Shown in pieces: positions 27,631 to 36,283 of a stretch of DNA of 64,000 nucleotides. How positions within the stretch are numbered: position 1 is the stretch's first letter; each line of letters starts with the position of its first letter. A model generated the notes under the pieces. The model saw nothing but the letters and a program-made list of their open reading frames with translations. It searched no databases and was not told the origin of the DNA. The DNA comes from an uncultured Chlorobiaceae bacterium (GTDB lineage Bacteria; Bacteroidota; Chlorobiia; Chlorobiales; Chlorobiaceae), in NCBI GenBank assembly GCA_903994635.1, contig CAJEXQ010000009.1, positions 1-64,000 on the forward strand. The letters are read 5' to 3'. Both the position numbers and the translations under genes were made by a program.

Positions 27631-27708
27631 TGTCATTTCGACGAACGAAGTGAGGAGAAATCTTATAGCACAACAATCAAGATTTCTCGCTGACGCTCGA
27701 AATGACAG
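27631..27708 (+). repeat. Palindromic dispersed repeat element
   Basis: A 78-bp element in which tgtcatttcga at the left pairs with tcgaaatgaca at the right, and ggagaaatctt pairs with aagatttctcgc. It can form a long hairpin. The left half recurs at 39986. Such elements are widespread in Chlorobi and Bacteroidetes intergenic DNA. Confidence 0.85.
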
Positions 27709-27785
27709 GATTATATATTCCAACACAAGTTGGCTACATTTTGGCAATGCATGCCTTCAAAGCCAGCTCCACAGCATAGTGGCCG

Positions 27786-27869
27786 ATGATTGAACTGCTC
27801 CGCAGGCATCTGCAACAATATTTGATCACTAATGCCGTACAGGAGGAACAGGCGATCAAGGAGATGGAA
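27786..27869 (+). pseudogene. 5' fragment of an AbiEii-like gene
   Basis: The first 27 codons (MIELLRRHLQQYLITNAVQEEQAIKEM region) match the start of the AbiEii-type gene at 36280 almost residue for residue, then identity ends abruptly at the ATG of the KEM triplet. The tail of the preceding AbiEi gene (gtggcc) is also recognisable upstream. This is the left end of a partly duplicated locus. Confidence 0.85.
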
Positions 27870-27924
27870 ATAAATTGTTGTAACTTTCGGGTAGTAAAAC
27901 GATATCAGGCTCTGCTGAAGCATC

Positions 27925-28605
27925 ATGAAGATTACAGAACTCACACATCAACCGGAAGGTCGCAGAATCGAGTTTAAAGAGTCACTCCCAACGGTTTCCG
28001 ACCGTGCCAAAATCGTTGTAGCCTGTGCCAACGATGCAGGCGGAGAACTGTTTATCGGTATAAAAAATGAGCCGAGAGAGATCACCGGTATTGCGGAAGA
28101 TGATGTGATGGCCCTTGAAGAGCAGATAAGCAATCTCATTCACGCCCACTGTTATCCGGTCATTATCCCTGAAATCTCGTTTCATGGCATTGAGGGCAAG
28201 CGATTCATCAAAGTCCAGATTTATCGGGGAAGAAATCTCCCCTATTATCTTACATCAAAAGGAAAACTGGCAGGCACCTACATTCGTGTCGGCTCCTCCA
28301 ATCGTCTTGCCGATGCGGAAATCATCGTAGCGCTTGAATGGCAGCGCCGGAATATCTCGTTCGACAGTGAGCTGGTGCATGACAAAGCGCTCACCGACAT
28401 CTCTCTTGAGCCATTTTAGGAATTCTTCAGGGAAAAATATGTCACGCAGCTTTTGAAGGAGAATATTCTGACGATGACCATCCCACAGAAGCCGACCAGC
28501 TCCCGTCAGCAATACTGTTTGACCGAAAAAGGCAGGCGATTGCTGGCGGATATTCTTAAAGCGACCTCATTATCTATTGCATTTCATTGCGGTACGTGCA
28601 GATAA
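27925..28605 (+). pseudogene. Schlafen/AlbA_2-RecG-like gene, copy A: stop codon and internal deletion
   Basis: The intact 5' half encodes 164 residues with an AlbA_2 domain (EFKESLPT, CANDAGGELFIGIKNEP, YIRVGSSNR). At 28417 a TAG replaces the CAG of copy B. Ten codons later the sequence jumps to the C-terminal domain: FFREK joins YVTQLLKENIL and runs to a stop at 28603. About 850 bases, including the ATPase region, are missing. The deletion joins two ggaaaaa tracts that exist in copy B, so microhomology is likely. The frame is preserved across the join. Function as an AlbA_2-only fragment is possible but unlikely. Confidence 0.85.
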
Positions 28606-28800
28606 CCTGGGAGCTGACAGATTTGATCTTGTGTTGCCAGCGCAATCGGCCATGCTGTTTTATGAGTAATCGGTAAAACGGAGAGCCTGTACTGCGGTAA
28701 TAGTGGCAGTTGAGTTATATTCTTCAATGAGAAATGGTTGCCAGGTTTTCAATAACGAAAAAGGCAGTCACACGGTAACGTTTCAGGTAACAATGAAGCC
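28606..28800. other. Duplicated flank between copy A and Septu
   Basis: Holds about 45 bases resembling 35505-35560 (cgtgcagataacctgg then a degraded match) and about 35 bases (gttgagttatattcttcaat) that recur at 37243. So the flank of the duplicated locus is also present, and no gene is seen. Confidence 0.6.
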
Positions 28801-30051
28801 ATGATGAAAATCAGGACACTCACTCTGCAAAACTTCAGAGGTATTGAGAACATGAGCCTTCCTCTCCAGCCAGGACTGACGGTTATTGCTGCGGTTAATG
28901 GTGGCGGGAAAACAACTACTCTTGATGCCCTGGCCATGTTGCTTTCATGGCTGACTGCCCGAACAAGACGTGACTCAGGAAATGGGCGTCATATGGCAGA
29001 GGGTGAGATAAAAAACGGTGCCAGGTTTTCTGTGCTTTCTCTTCAAACCTCTTCAGGCGCGTGGTCAATTGCCAAAACCCGAAAAAGTAATACTGTTTCG
29101 ATAAAAAGTAATTTTTCGGTTTTTAATGAGATGATTCGTCAGATTAGGAATCATTTAGAAACAGAAAAATCCTTGCCTGTTTTTGCCTGTTACCCAGTCA
29201 ATAGGGCAGTATTGGAAATTCCTCTGCGCATCAGAACAAAGCATGAGTTTGATCCGATTTCAGTGTACGACGATCTGCTGACTAGCAGTGCTAACTTTCG
29301 TATTTTCTTTGAATGGTTCAAGGAGAGGGAAGATATTGAAAATGAAAGACGTCGTGATTTATGGACTGTTTTTTCAGAACCAGACCCGCAGTTGCAGTCT
29401 GTACGTTCTGCCCTGGAACAATTTCTTCCTGAGTACCGTGATTTCAAGATTAAGCGGCAGCCGCTCCGTATGGTGGTGACCAAAGAGAATCAGGAGTTGA
29501 GAATTGATTCGCTCTCTATGGGCGAAACCTGTTTTATTGCGCTGGTCGGTGACATTGCCCGTCGGTTGGCCATTGCAAATCCACAGAAGCAGAATCCTCT
29601 TGAAGGTGAAGGGATTATCCTGATCGACGAAATAGATCTTCATCTCCATCCAGCCTGGCAGAGAAGAGCAATCACAAAGCTCACTGAGGTGTTTCCCAAC
29701 GTGCAGTTTGTGGTAACAACGCACTCACCGCAGATTCTCAGCGAGGTTCCAGCGAACTTGATTCGTTTGCTTTATCAGGACAATAACGTCACCAGATTTA
29801 CCATTCCCAGGCAGTCTATCGGTTTGAACTCGGCAGAAATTCTTCGGGAGTTGATGGATGATCCAGGAATCTACAGCACTGTTCCAAAGCGTCTTGAAGA
29901 GATTGCATCAAAAATCGACCATGATGAGTTTGATGCAGCAAGAGAGCTTATCAAAAAGCTGAAAGAGGATCTGAATGGCTCAATTCCCGATATTGTAGAA
30001 GCTGAAGCGACCATTGCCATGCTGGAGCCCGAAGAAGGAGCTGGCGAATGA
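28801..30051 (+). CDS. ptuA: Septu system ATPase PtuA-like
   Basis: A 416-residue SMC/RecF-like ATPase: RTLTLQNFRGIENM start, Walker A VNGGGKTT (about residue 33), signature-like LSMGETC (about 238), Walker B GIILIDEIDLHLHP (about 272) and H-loop TTHSPQIL. It overlaps the HNH gene by ATGA. PtuA with PtuB HNH nuclease forms the Septu anti-phage system, alone or with a retron. No reverse transcriptase is next to it. Two adjacent ATGs (28801, 28804) are equivalent. Confidence 0.85.
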   Translation: MMKIRTLTLQNFRGIENMSLPLQPGLTVIAAVNGGGKTTTLDALAMLLSWLTARTRRDSGNGRHMAEGEIKNGARFSVLSLQTSSGAWSIAKTRKSNTVSIKSNFSVFNEMIRQIRNHLETEKSLPVFACYPVNRAVLEIPLRIRTKHEFDPISVYDDLLTSSANFRIFFEWFKEREDIENERRRDLWTVFSEPDPQLQSVRSALEQFLPEYRDFKIKRQPLRMVVTKENQELRIDSLSMGETCFIALVGDIARRLAIANPQKQNPLEGEGIILIDEIDLHLHPAWQRRAITKLTEVFPNVQFVVTTHSPQILSEVPANLIRLLYQDNNVTRFTIPRQSIGLNSAEILRELMDDPGIYSTVPKRLEEIASKIDHDEFDAARELIKKLKEDLNGSIPDIVEAEATIAMLEPEEGAGE

Positions 30052-30698
30052 TTTCTGTCACCAAAAGTCATGAACCGCCATCATTGCAGCACTATCGGTT
30101 GCAGCCAGGCGCAGTTTTTGATGGACAAGATTTTACACCGGTAAAACAGGATATTCGTGAGCAACTTGTAGCCGAGCAGGGGTATCTTTGTGCCTACTGC
30201 ATGAGCCGAATTGAAGCTGATGATCGTCAGATGAAAGTCGAGCATTGGCACTCCCGCAAGAAATATCCCGAAGAACAACTCTCCTATGCCAACCTGCTTG
30301 GTTGCTGTTGTGGTAATGAGGGGTTACCTGATTCTCATGCTCACTGTGATACCAAAAAACGTAAAGTTGATCTTCTTTTTAGCCCAGCAGAACCCGGCCA
30401 TCATCAACGTATGAAGATTCATTACGAGTTTAATGGAACAATCAAGTCAGACAATCCTGAATTTGATCGTCAGCTCGGTGGTGTACTCAATCTTAACCAC
30501 TCCCGGTTGATGGATAATAGAAAATCAGTCTGGAGTTCTGTTACCAAAACCCTCTCCAGAATTACCGGCAAAGCCACCAGAGTGCAAATTGAAGAATTGC
30601 TGTTAAAATGGTGCCGAAAAGATGGTGAAGGGAAACTGAAGGAGTACACCGGTGTTGCGATTTACTACCTGAATAAAAAATTACAGCGTGTTGGGTAG
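30048..30698 (+). CDS. ptuB: Septu system HNH endonuclease PtuB-like
   Basis: A 216-residue HNH nuclease: CAYCMSRI (zinc ligands), VEHWHSRKKYP (catalytic His region), YANLLGCC and HCDTKKRK, in the order of the TIGR02646-type family used by Septu and retron systems. Start overlaps ptuA, so the two are co-translated. It would cut DNA or RNA when the ATPase senses infection. The pair is intact although the surrounding island is decayed. Confidence 0.85.
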   Translation: MISVTKSHEPPSLQHYRLQPGAVFDGQDFTPVKQDIREQLVAEQGYLCAYCMSRIEADDRQMKVEHWHSRKKYPEEQLSYANLLGCCCGNEGLPDSHAHCDTKKRKVDLLFSPAEPGHHQRMKIHYEFNGTIKSDNPEFDRQLGGVLNLNHSRLMDNRKSVWSSVTKTLSRITGKATRVQIEELLLKWCRKDGEGKLKEYTGVAIYYLNKKLQRVG

Positions 30699-31094
30699 TT
30701 TTTGTTGGTCTCAAAGAAATCACGAAATCTTTGCAGTTATATTTGCTTGACTGTTGCATCATGGCTTCTCTTAAAACAAGGCTGAAGAGGAAAATTAAAG
30801 AGAAGCCTCAAGCGGGTGATCCTGCAAATATTCATAAAAAGGTTAGTTAAGATCTCTTTAATTGTGAACAGAAAGAGAACAGAAAGAGAACAGAAAGAGA
30901 ACAGAAAGAGAACAGAAAGAGAACAGAAAGAGAACGGGATAGAAGAGTTGGCGGGAGTGATGACTCAGTAAGTACGCTAAAAAACGGGACTATCAATACG
31001 AACGAGTGACATTTGCAAAACATCAATTTCGGCATGCTGAACCATTTTTAAGATTTGAATTGCATATTTTCAATTGACTTGACCGGAGCTACCC
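30699..31094. other. Intergenic stretch with tandem repeats
   Basis: About 400 bases between ptuB and the OLD gene. It holds a 29-codon open frame at 30761 and the 11-bp tandem array described separately. Nothing else is recognised. Confidence 0.6.
30866..30935 (+). repeat. 11-bp tandem array (gaacagaaaga, six copies)
   Basis: Six perfect adjacent copies run from 30866 to 30931, followed by a partial gaac. There is no spacer, so this is not a CRISPR. The unit is not a multiple of three and lies 160 bases before the OLD-family gene, in what may be its promoter or leader, so copy-number change could alter expression. Confidence 0.95.
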
Positions 31095-32909
31095 ATGCGT
31101 TTGGTGCATTACCTTGAAATTCAGAACTTTAAACGCTTTGGCGATTGCCAGCGTATTGAGCTGGATCATCCTGCGGTACTGATCGGTCCCAATAACTGTG
31201 GCAAAACAACGGCAATTCAGGCGATTGCGTTATGGTCACAGGCCGTTAAAACATGGGTTGATGCAAAAAAAAACTCCACAGCCAAGGAACGTACTGCCAC
31301 ACCAATAAACCGTTTGAATATAGTTGCAGTTCCTGTGCAGCGTACCCGTTACTTCTGGCACAACACGAATGTCCGAAAAGGTACCAAAGACATTCCTCTT
31401 GTTATTACTCTTGGCGTTTGGTACGGAAATAAGGTCGAACCCGTAACCATGCGCTTTCGAAATCAGGGAGATGAGCTTGTCTACTGTACCCCGGATGATT
31501 TGACCCTCAAAAACATGGTCTTGCTGGAGGCGGCGGCCAAACTGAATATTGAACTGCTTTACCCAATGTCAGGCATGGAGACTGAAGAGCCAATTTTGAA
31601 GCCAGGTCGTATTGATGTTCTGTTGGGGCAGGGTCAGACGGCTCAAGTGTTACGCAATCTTTGTCTGATTGTGTACAAATCAGAGCATGATGATTGGCAT
31701 CGGATAACTTCTCTGATGGAGAGATTATTTGCTGTTCGGTTGAGTGAGCCACAGGAGACCTCACGCGGGAGTATAGAATTTTCTTATCAACAGGATGGTG
31801 TTAAAGAGCCTCTCGATGTTGCGCTCTCCGGGCGTGGTTTTCAGCAGATGCTCCTTATCTTCGCTTACCTCTTTTCTCACAAAAGAAGTGTTCTTCTCAT
31901 TGATGAGCCCGATGCTCATCTGGAAATGCTCCGACAGAAACAGGTTTATGTACTGTTGCGCGATATTGCCACCGAGAATCAGTCGCAGGTTGTTATTGTT
32001 ACTCACTCTGAAGTAATTCTTGAAGAGGCGCTTGATCGCAATCTCACGTTGCTGCTGGATGGCAAAGCTGATGATCTTGCGGCTAAAAAAGAGATTCGGG
32101 ATACGCTCAAACATTTTGGTGCTGAACACTATGTTAAGGCACGGGAACGCGGCTATGTGCTCTATGTTGAGGGTGGGACGGATATCGATATGCTGCGAGC
32201 CTTTGCCGATCACCTCGCTCATCCGGTTGCCAAAATCTGGGACGAACGGATCAACTCCTTTTATGTTCAGAACAATTATCCCAGCCAGACACTGGAAGCC
32301 GAGCTGGCAAGAGTTGAGGGTGGTTTTGGTATTACCCCAAAAGAGCATTTTTTTGCACTTCGGACAATGATTCAGGATTTGAAAGGGCTTGCCATACTCG
32401 ACAACGATGGGCGTAACCCGGAGAGCTCTGACAATGGGGGTTTAAAAATTGTTTTTTGGCAGCGTTACGAAGCAGAGAACTACTTTATAACTCCTGATAT
32501 TCTGCTCAACTTTGCGAGGGAGCAATACAGTGATCTGGAGTTGTTCGACAGATTCCAGACTGAAACTGAAGAGGTACTTTCTCAACTCATTCTTGAGAGG
32601 CTGTTTGCTGGAAACACCAAGGATTACAAGACCTGGAAAAACGCTTCTCCTGAAGTCTCGAAACTGTTATGGGAGGCTAAAGCAGAGCGTCTCAAGCTCA
32701 GCGACTTTGCCGAGGAATTTTTCCGTCGTCTTGCACAAAAGCTTGGTCATGCCATGCTGCTCAAAAAAGGGGAGTTGCATCGCCTTGTCGCATGGACGGA
32801 TCGTACCAGCATTGCTCAAGAGGTCACCGATAAACTTGACCTTTTGTTGTCACTTTTTAAGGTTTCGATTCAGCATGAGGAGACGAAACATGATGAGTCG
32901 GCGGATTGA
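31095..32909 (+). CDS. OLD-family ATP-dependent nuclease
   Basis: A 604-residue protein with an N-terminal ABC-type ATPase (Walker A GPNNCGKTT near residue 33, LSGRGFQQML near 246, Walker B LLIDEPDAHLE near 268) and a TOPRIM nuclease domain (YVEGGTDIDML near 357, ILDNDG near 436). It belongs to the overcoming-lysogenisation-defect/GajA group. No GajB-type helicase follows, so a class 1 member or an orphan is likely. A two-gene unit follows after about 180 bases. Confidence 0.82.
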   Translation: MRLVHYLEIQNFKRFGDCQRIELDHPAVLIGPNNCGKTTAIQAIALWSQAVKTWVDAKKNSTAKERTATPINRLNIVAVPVQRTRYFWHNTNVRKGTKDIPLVITLGVWYGNKVEPVTMRFRNQGDELVYCTPDDLTLKNMVLLEAAAKLNIELLYPMSGMETEEPILKPGRIDVLLGQGQTAQVLRNLCLIVYKSEHDDWHRITSLMERLFAVRLSEPQETSRGSIEFSYQQDGVKEPLDVALSGRGFQQMLLIFAYLFSHKRSVLLIDEPDAHLEMLRQKQVYVLLRDIATENQSQVVIVTHSEVILEEALDRNLTLLLDGKADDLAAKKEIRDTLKHFGAEHYVKARERGYVLYVEGGTDIDMLRAFADHLAHPVAKIWDERINSFYVQNNYPSQTLEAELARVEGGFGITPKEHFFALRTMIQDLKGLAILDNDGRNPESSDNGGLKIVFWQRYEAENYFITPDILLNFAREQYSDLELFDRFQTETEEVLSQLILERLFAGNTKDYKTWKNASPEVSKLLWEAKAERLKLSDFAEEFFRRLAQKLGHAMLLKKGELHRLVAWTDRTSIAQEVTDKLDLLLSLFKVSIQHEETKHDESAD

Positions 32910-33105
32910 GCGGGGTGGTTGTCTTGAGTAAATCCCGGCCACGATCAAGCAATACCTTTATGCAGAGCGAAGTATCACGACTTCCTTGATAAAAATGCCG
33001 TTTATCATGTTATTCGTTCTATAGGCACGGGCAAGGCCAGTTTTGCCGGTAGTGATCAAGACGCGCAATGCTTGAGGCAATTGCGATTTTGTGTCGACCA
33101 AGGCT

Positions 33106-33642
33106 ATGACTGAGAGGGCCACTTTAGTCACTGACAGACGACTGGAAACAAACAGATGGAATTATTCAATTTGCGTCTCCATTGTGGTGGCAATCGCTGC
33201 CATGACCAACTGGAGTTTATCCCATCCGGCATTGGCCTTTGCTGGCATTCTGGCCGATTTGTTATTGTGTATTCTGGCGATTTTGTTTTGTGCTCTTTGG
33301 ATCGATCAGATTCAAGACTTTAAGAACTTGAATAATGCCAAGTTTTCTTTGCTTAATGAAATGGCCCCAAGTGTAGATTTTGATATTGGGCATCCCGGCG
33401 CGGTTGTGTCGTTTTGTCCATTTGAAAAAGAATGGAAAAAACTTGAGGAACTCGATGCACTTCAAAAGCTTGGATATTCCAAAATTATTGTGCTAAAATC
33501 AACGAAACGCGAATACTTTATTCCCGGGGCTTTTATCTTCACGTACTTGTCCATTTTGGGGTTGTTGCTGTTTATTGTTGTGAACCACTGGTCACTGTCA
33601 TTAACCCAGCACTCTTTCAAGATGTTTCCGACTTTTCCATAA
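33106..33642 (+). CDS. Small membrane protein with N-terminal helical pair
   Basis: About 178 residues when started at the ATG at 33106 (a GTG at 33091 is an alternative). Two hydrophobic segments near residues 25-60 are followed by LNNAKFSLLNEM and a soluble region, then a third hydrophobic segment near the C-terminus (YLSILGLLLFIVVN). It resembles RipA-like small membrane proteins found beside defence genes, though this is a family impression only. The next gene begins 11 bases downstream. Confidence 0.5.
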   Translation: MTERATLVTDRRLETNRWNYSICVSIVVAIAAMTNWSLSHPALAFAGILADLLLCILAILFCALWIDQIQDFKNLNNAKFSLLNEMAPSVDFDIGHPGAVVSFCPFEKEWKKLEELDALQKLGYSKIIVLKSTKREYFIPGAFIFTYLSILGLLLFIVVNHWSLSLTQHSFKMFPTFP

Positions 33643-33653
33643 CTCCTTATGTC

Positions 33654-33971
33654 ATGAACTACATATACGTCATTACCCCTGTAGGTTCTGATCCAGAATA
33701 TAAATTAAAGCGAGAGATGCTTGAAAAAATTTCTGACGATACAGGGTGCGAATTTTTCTTTCCGCTGGAGCGTCATAGTAAATTTTCAATGGATACCACA
33801 ATAGCCGATCTAAGGCATGCTGCGCTCACCATTGCCGATCTTTCGCTTGAACGTCCAAGCTGTTATTTTGAGTTGGGGATTGCTCAAGCTCTTGGTGTTC
33901 CCGTTTGTATGATTGCCCTGGCTGGCACTATTCTTCATCAAACAGATAATCGACAATCGCTGCAATTTTAA
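33654..33971 (+). CDS. Nucleoside 2-deoxyribosyltransferase-like protein, interrupted near the end
   Basis: A 105-residue product: IYVITPVGSDPEYK, then TIADLRHAALTIADLSLERPSCYFELGIAQALG, the signature of deoxyribosyltransferase/TIR-like domains. Asp and Glu of DLS and FELG would be the catalytic or substrate-binding acids. The TAA at 33969 sits where relatives continue; the same frame stays open to a TGA at 34050. It probably belongs with the preceding membrane-protein gene. A role in nucleotide or NAD metabolism during defence is inferred. Confidence 0.55.
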   Translation: MNYIYVITPVGSDPEYKLKREMLEKISDDTGCEFFFPLERHSKFSMDTTIADLRHAALTIADLSLERPSCYFELGIAQALGVPVCMIALAGTILHQTDNRQSLQF

Positions 33972-34148
33972 TCAGATAGTATCGAATACTGTGCATTGGT
34001 AACGCATGCTATTGAGTCTTTATCTTGTGTTATTTGCCAAACCATTTCCTGATACCGTTTTTTCCAGATCCCGTCGGGAGATAGCCAAGATTTCATATCA
34101 GGGCATAATTTTTGCACAATGCGGTTATAGTAGAAAAGGAAAAAAGCT

Positions 34149-34269
34149 ATGGCAGTGTATTCCTTCCTTGATCTTGCTCAGGAGGTGCTCAAGGAGACCA
34201 CAAAACCTCTGACATACCAGGAGATCTGGCAAATCGGAAAAGAGAAGGGCTTTAGTGGAAAAATCAGGC
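34149..34269 (+). pseudogene. HARE-HTH N-terminal fragment fused into another gene
   Basis: The frame starts MAVYSFLDLAQEVLKETTKP and continues with YQEIWQIGKEKGFSGKI, typical of the HARE-HTH DNA-binding domain. It then runs into the sequence of copy B of the Schlafen-like gene, in a different frame. The rest of the HARE-HTH gene is absent. Confidence 0.7.
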
Positions 34270-35499
34270 AGGCAATTCCTCAAAGTCCAGATTTATCGGG
34301 GCAGCAATCTGCCCTATTACCTCAAATCAAAAGGCAAAGTGGCTGGCACCTACATTCGTGTCGGCTCCTCCAATCGTCCTGCTGATGCGGAAATCATCGC
34401 AGCACTTGAACGGCAGCGCAGGAATATCTCGTTCGACAGTGAGCTGGTGCATGACAAACCGCTTGCCGACATCTCTCTTGAACCATTTCAGGAATTCTTC
34501 AAGGAAAAAACAGGCGAAGCATTGACTGACGCAACCCTGCGAAAACTGGAATTGGTGAAAGAGTTTCAGGGCTCACTCTTGCCGACGAACGCCTATGTTC
34601 TTTTTTCCGACTGTCAGGTAAAACAAGAGCTTTTCCCTTACGCCAAAATTGAGTGTGCCAGGTTTAAAGGGAGCTCTTCTCACGAGTTTCTTGATCAGAA
34701 AACTGTCGATGGAAATATTGCTGTTCAGGCTGAAGCGGCATACAATTTTGTGCTCCGTCACATCAACAGGGGCGCAAAAGTAAAAGGTGTTTACACGGAA
34801 AGCCGCTGGGAGTATCCTGTGGTAGCCATCAGGGAAGCTCTGCGCAATGCGGTCGTTCATCGCGATTACTCCCTTGCAGGAAAAGATATCAAGGTTGCCA
34901 TTTATGACGACATGCTCGAAATCACGAGTCCCGGCAAGTTGCTGCCCTCCATCGACTTTAACGAAATGGATGCCCGTCAGTCCGATATCCGCAACAAGGT
35001 TATTGCTCCAGTTTTCAAAAAGCTTGGCATCATCGACCAATGGGGTAATGGCTTGAAGCTTATCGCTGATGAACTGAAAGCGTATCCGGAAATCGAGTTC
35101 AAATGGTTTGAAAAAGGGCTTCAGTTTCAGGTTCAGTTTTTGAAAAAAGATTACAATCAGAATGAAGCCTCTTCGGTAATGGAAGAGTTTGACCGGGAGC
35201 AAGCTGGGATCAGGTCGGGACTAAGTTGGGGCCAGGTTGGTACCAAGTTTGGACTAAGTTGGGAGCAGGTCAGGCTCATGCTGATCTCTTGTGAAAAGCC
35301 GGTGATGATTCATGAATTAATGACGATCATGGGATTGAAAAACCGGAGCAAGTTCAGGAAAAAATATGTCACGCCACTTTTGGAGGCGGATATTCTGGCT
35401 ATGACTATCCCGGACAAGCCGACCAGTTCCCGTCAGCAGTATACCTTGACCGAAAAAGGCAGACGATTGCTGGCGGATATTCTTGAAGCGACCGCATAA
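34255..35499 (+). pseudogene. Schlafen/AlbA_2-RecG-like gene, copy B: N-terminus missing
   Basis: The product aligns with copy A from about residue 86 (KVQIYRGSNLPYY). It then continues through the parts copy A lost: a GHKL-type ATPase region (AIREALRNAVVHRDYSLAGKD, WGNGLKLI) and a C-terminal winged-helix region. The AlbA_2 N-terminus is replaced by HARE-HTH sequence. A start at a GTG at 34255 would give 414 residues. Intact relatives probably act as ATPase or transcription regulators. The tail contains two GLSWxQV repeats. Whether the truncated product works is unclear. Confidence 0.75.
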
Positions 35500-35632
35500 A
35501 TATATTGTGTGTACGTGCAGATAACCTGGAAACTGGCAGATTCGATTTTGTGTACCAGCGGAATTGCTCAGCCTATTTTTTTTGTGCTAAAAAATGTTTG
35601 TATCTTTCAAAAAATGAAAGTATCATACATGA

Positions 35633-36283
35633 ATGCAAACGATCACAGAAAAGTTGATGCACTCCGGTCTCGGGCACCGGGTGGTATCGCAGGCTCAGTT
35701 GGCTCGTCTGGTGGAGGGCACTCCCCAGCGTCGCTACAACCTTGTCAATCGTGCCATGCAGCATGGCGAGCTGCTGCAACTGCGACGTGGTCTGTACCTG
35801 CTTGCACCAAAAATGCAAAACAGTTCGCTCCATCCTTATGTACTGGCCCAAGCCCTGCAACCCGGATCATACATTTCAATGGAGACGGCACTGAGCTTTC
35901 ACGGCTGGATTCCCGAATCGGTGCCGACCACTCTTTCGGTGTTACCCGGGAGGCGTCAGTTGGTGGTGAATCACCCGTTATTGGGGCTTTATCGTTTTTA
36001 TCCTCTGGCACTGCACTGCGGGCAGTTTTTGCAGGCGGTCGATCGGCACATTTTTTCCGGTCAAGTGGCTTTAGTAGCACAACCCCTGCGGGCGCTGCTT
36101 GATATGCTCTGTTTTCGCAAACTTGGAGTGACCGACATGAAAACGCTTACAGCATCCATGCGCATTGATGACGAGTTGTTCGATTCTGTTAATCCTGCCA
36201 CATGGGAGTTGATGCAACAGGTCTATCTGCACAAACGCATGAGGGAGTGCATTCAGTCACTCCGCCGCGAGGTGGCCAGATGA
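35633..36283 (+). CDS. AbiEi-like antitoxin/transcription regulator
   Basis: A 216-residue protein: an N-terminal winged-helix (VSQAQLARLVEGTPQRRYNLVNRA) then LRRGLYLL, and a C-terminal region starting YISMETALSFHGWIPE, typical of AbiEi-type antitoxins. It binds its own promoter in known systems and restrains AbiEii. The final TGA overlaps the next ATG (36280-36283), as expected for this operon. Confidence 0.85.
   Translation: MQTITEKLMHSGLGHRVVSQAQLARLVEGTPQRRYNLVNRAMQHGELLQLRRGLYLLAPKMQNSSLHPYVLAQALQPGSYISMETALSFHGWIPESVPTTLSVLPGRRQLVVNHPLLGLYRFYPLALHCGQFLQAVDRHIFSGQVALVAQPLRALLDMLCFRKLGVTDMKTLTASMRIDDELFDSVNPATWELMQQVYLHKRMRECIQSLRREVAR

Noticed and set aside
28606-30698. Retron-linked Septu system
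   Set aside because: No reverse transcriptase gene and no msr/msd-like inverted structure upstream; the upstream DNA is a duplicated flank.
30761-30850. A 29-codon basic frame after ptuB
   Set aside because: Too short, with no family and no clear ribosome-binding site; may be a remnant.
30866-30935. Possible CRISPR array
   Set aside because: The repeats are 11 bases and directly adjacent with no spacers, and no cas genes are in the window.
32910-33105. GajB-like helicase after the OLD gene
   Set aside because: The stretch is non-coding and the next genes are a small membrane protein and a deoxyribosyltransferase-like protein, so a Gabija system is not supported.
35509-36102. A 197-codon plus-strand frame over AbiEi
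   Set aside because: It overlaps the AbiEi gene in another frame and has a Ser/Gly-rich, shadow-like composition.
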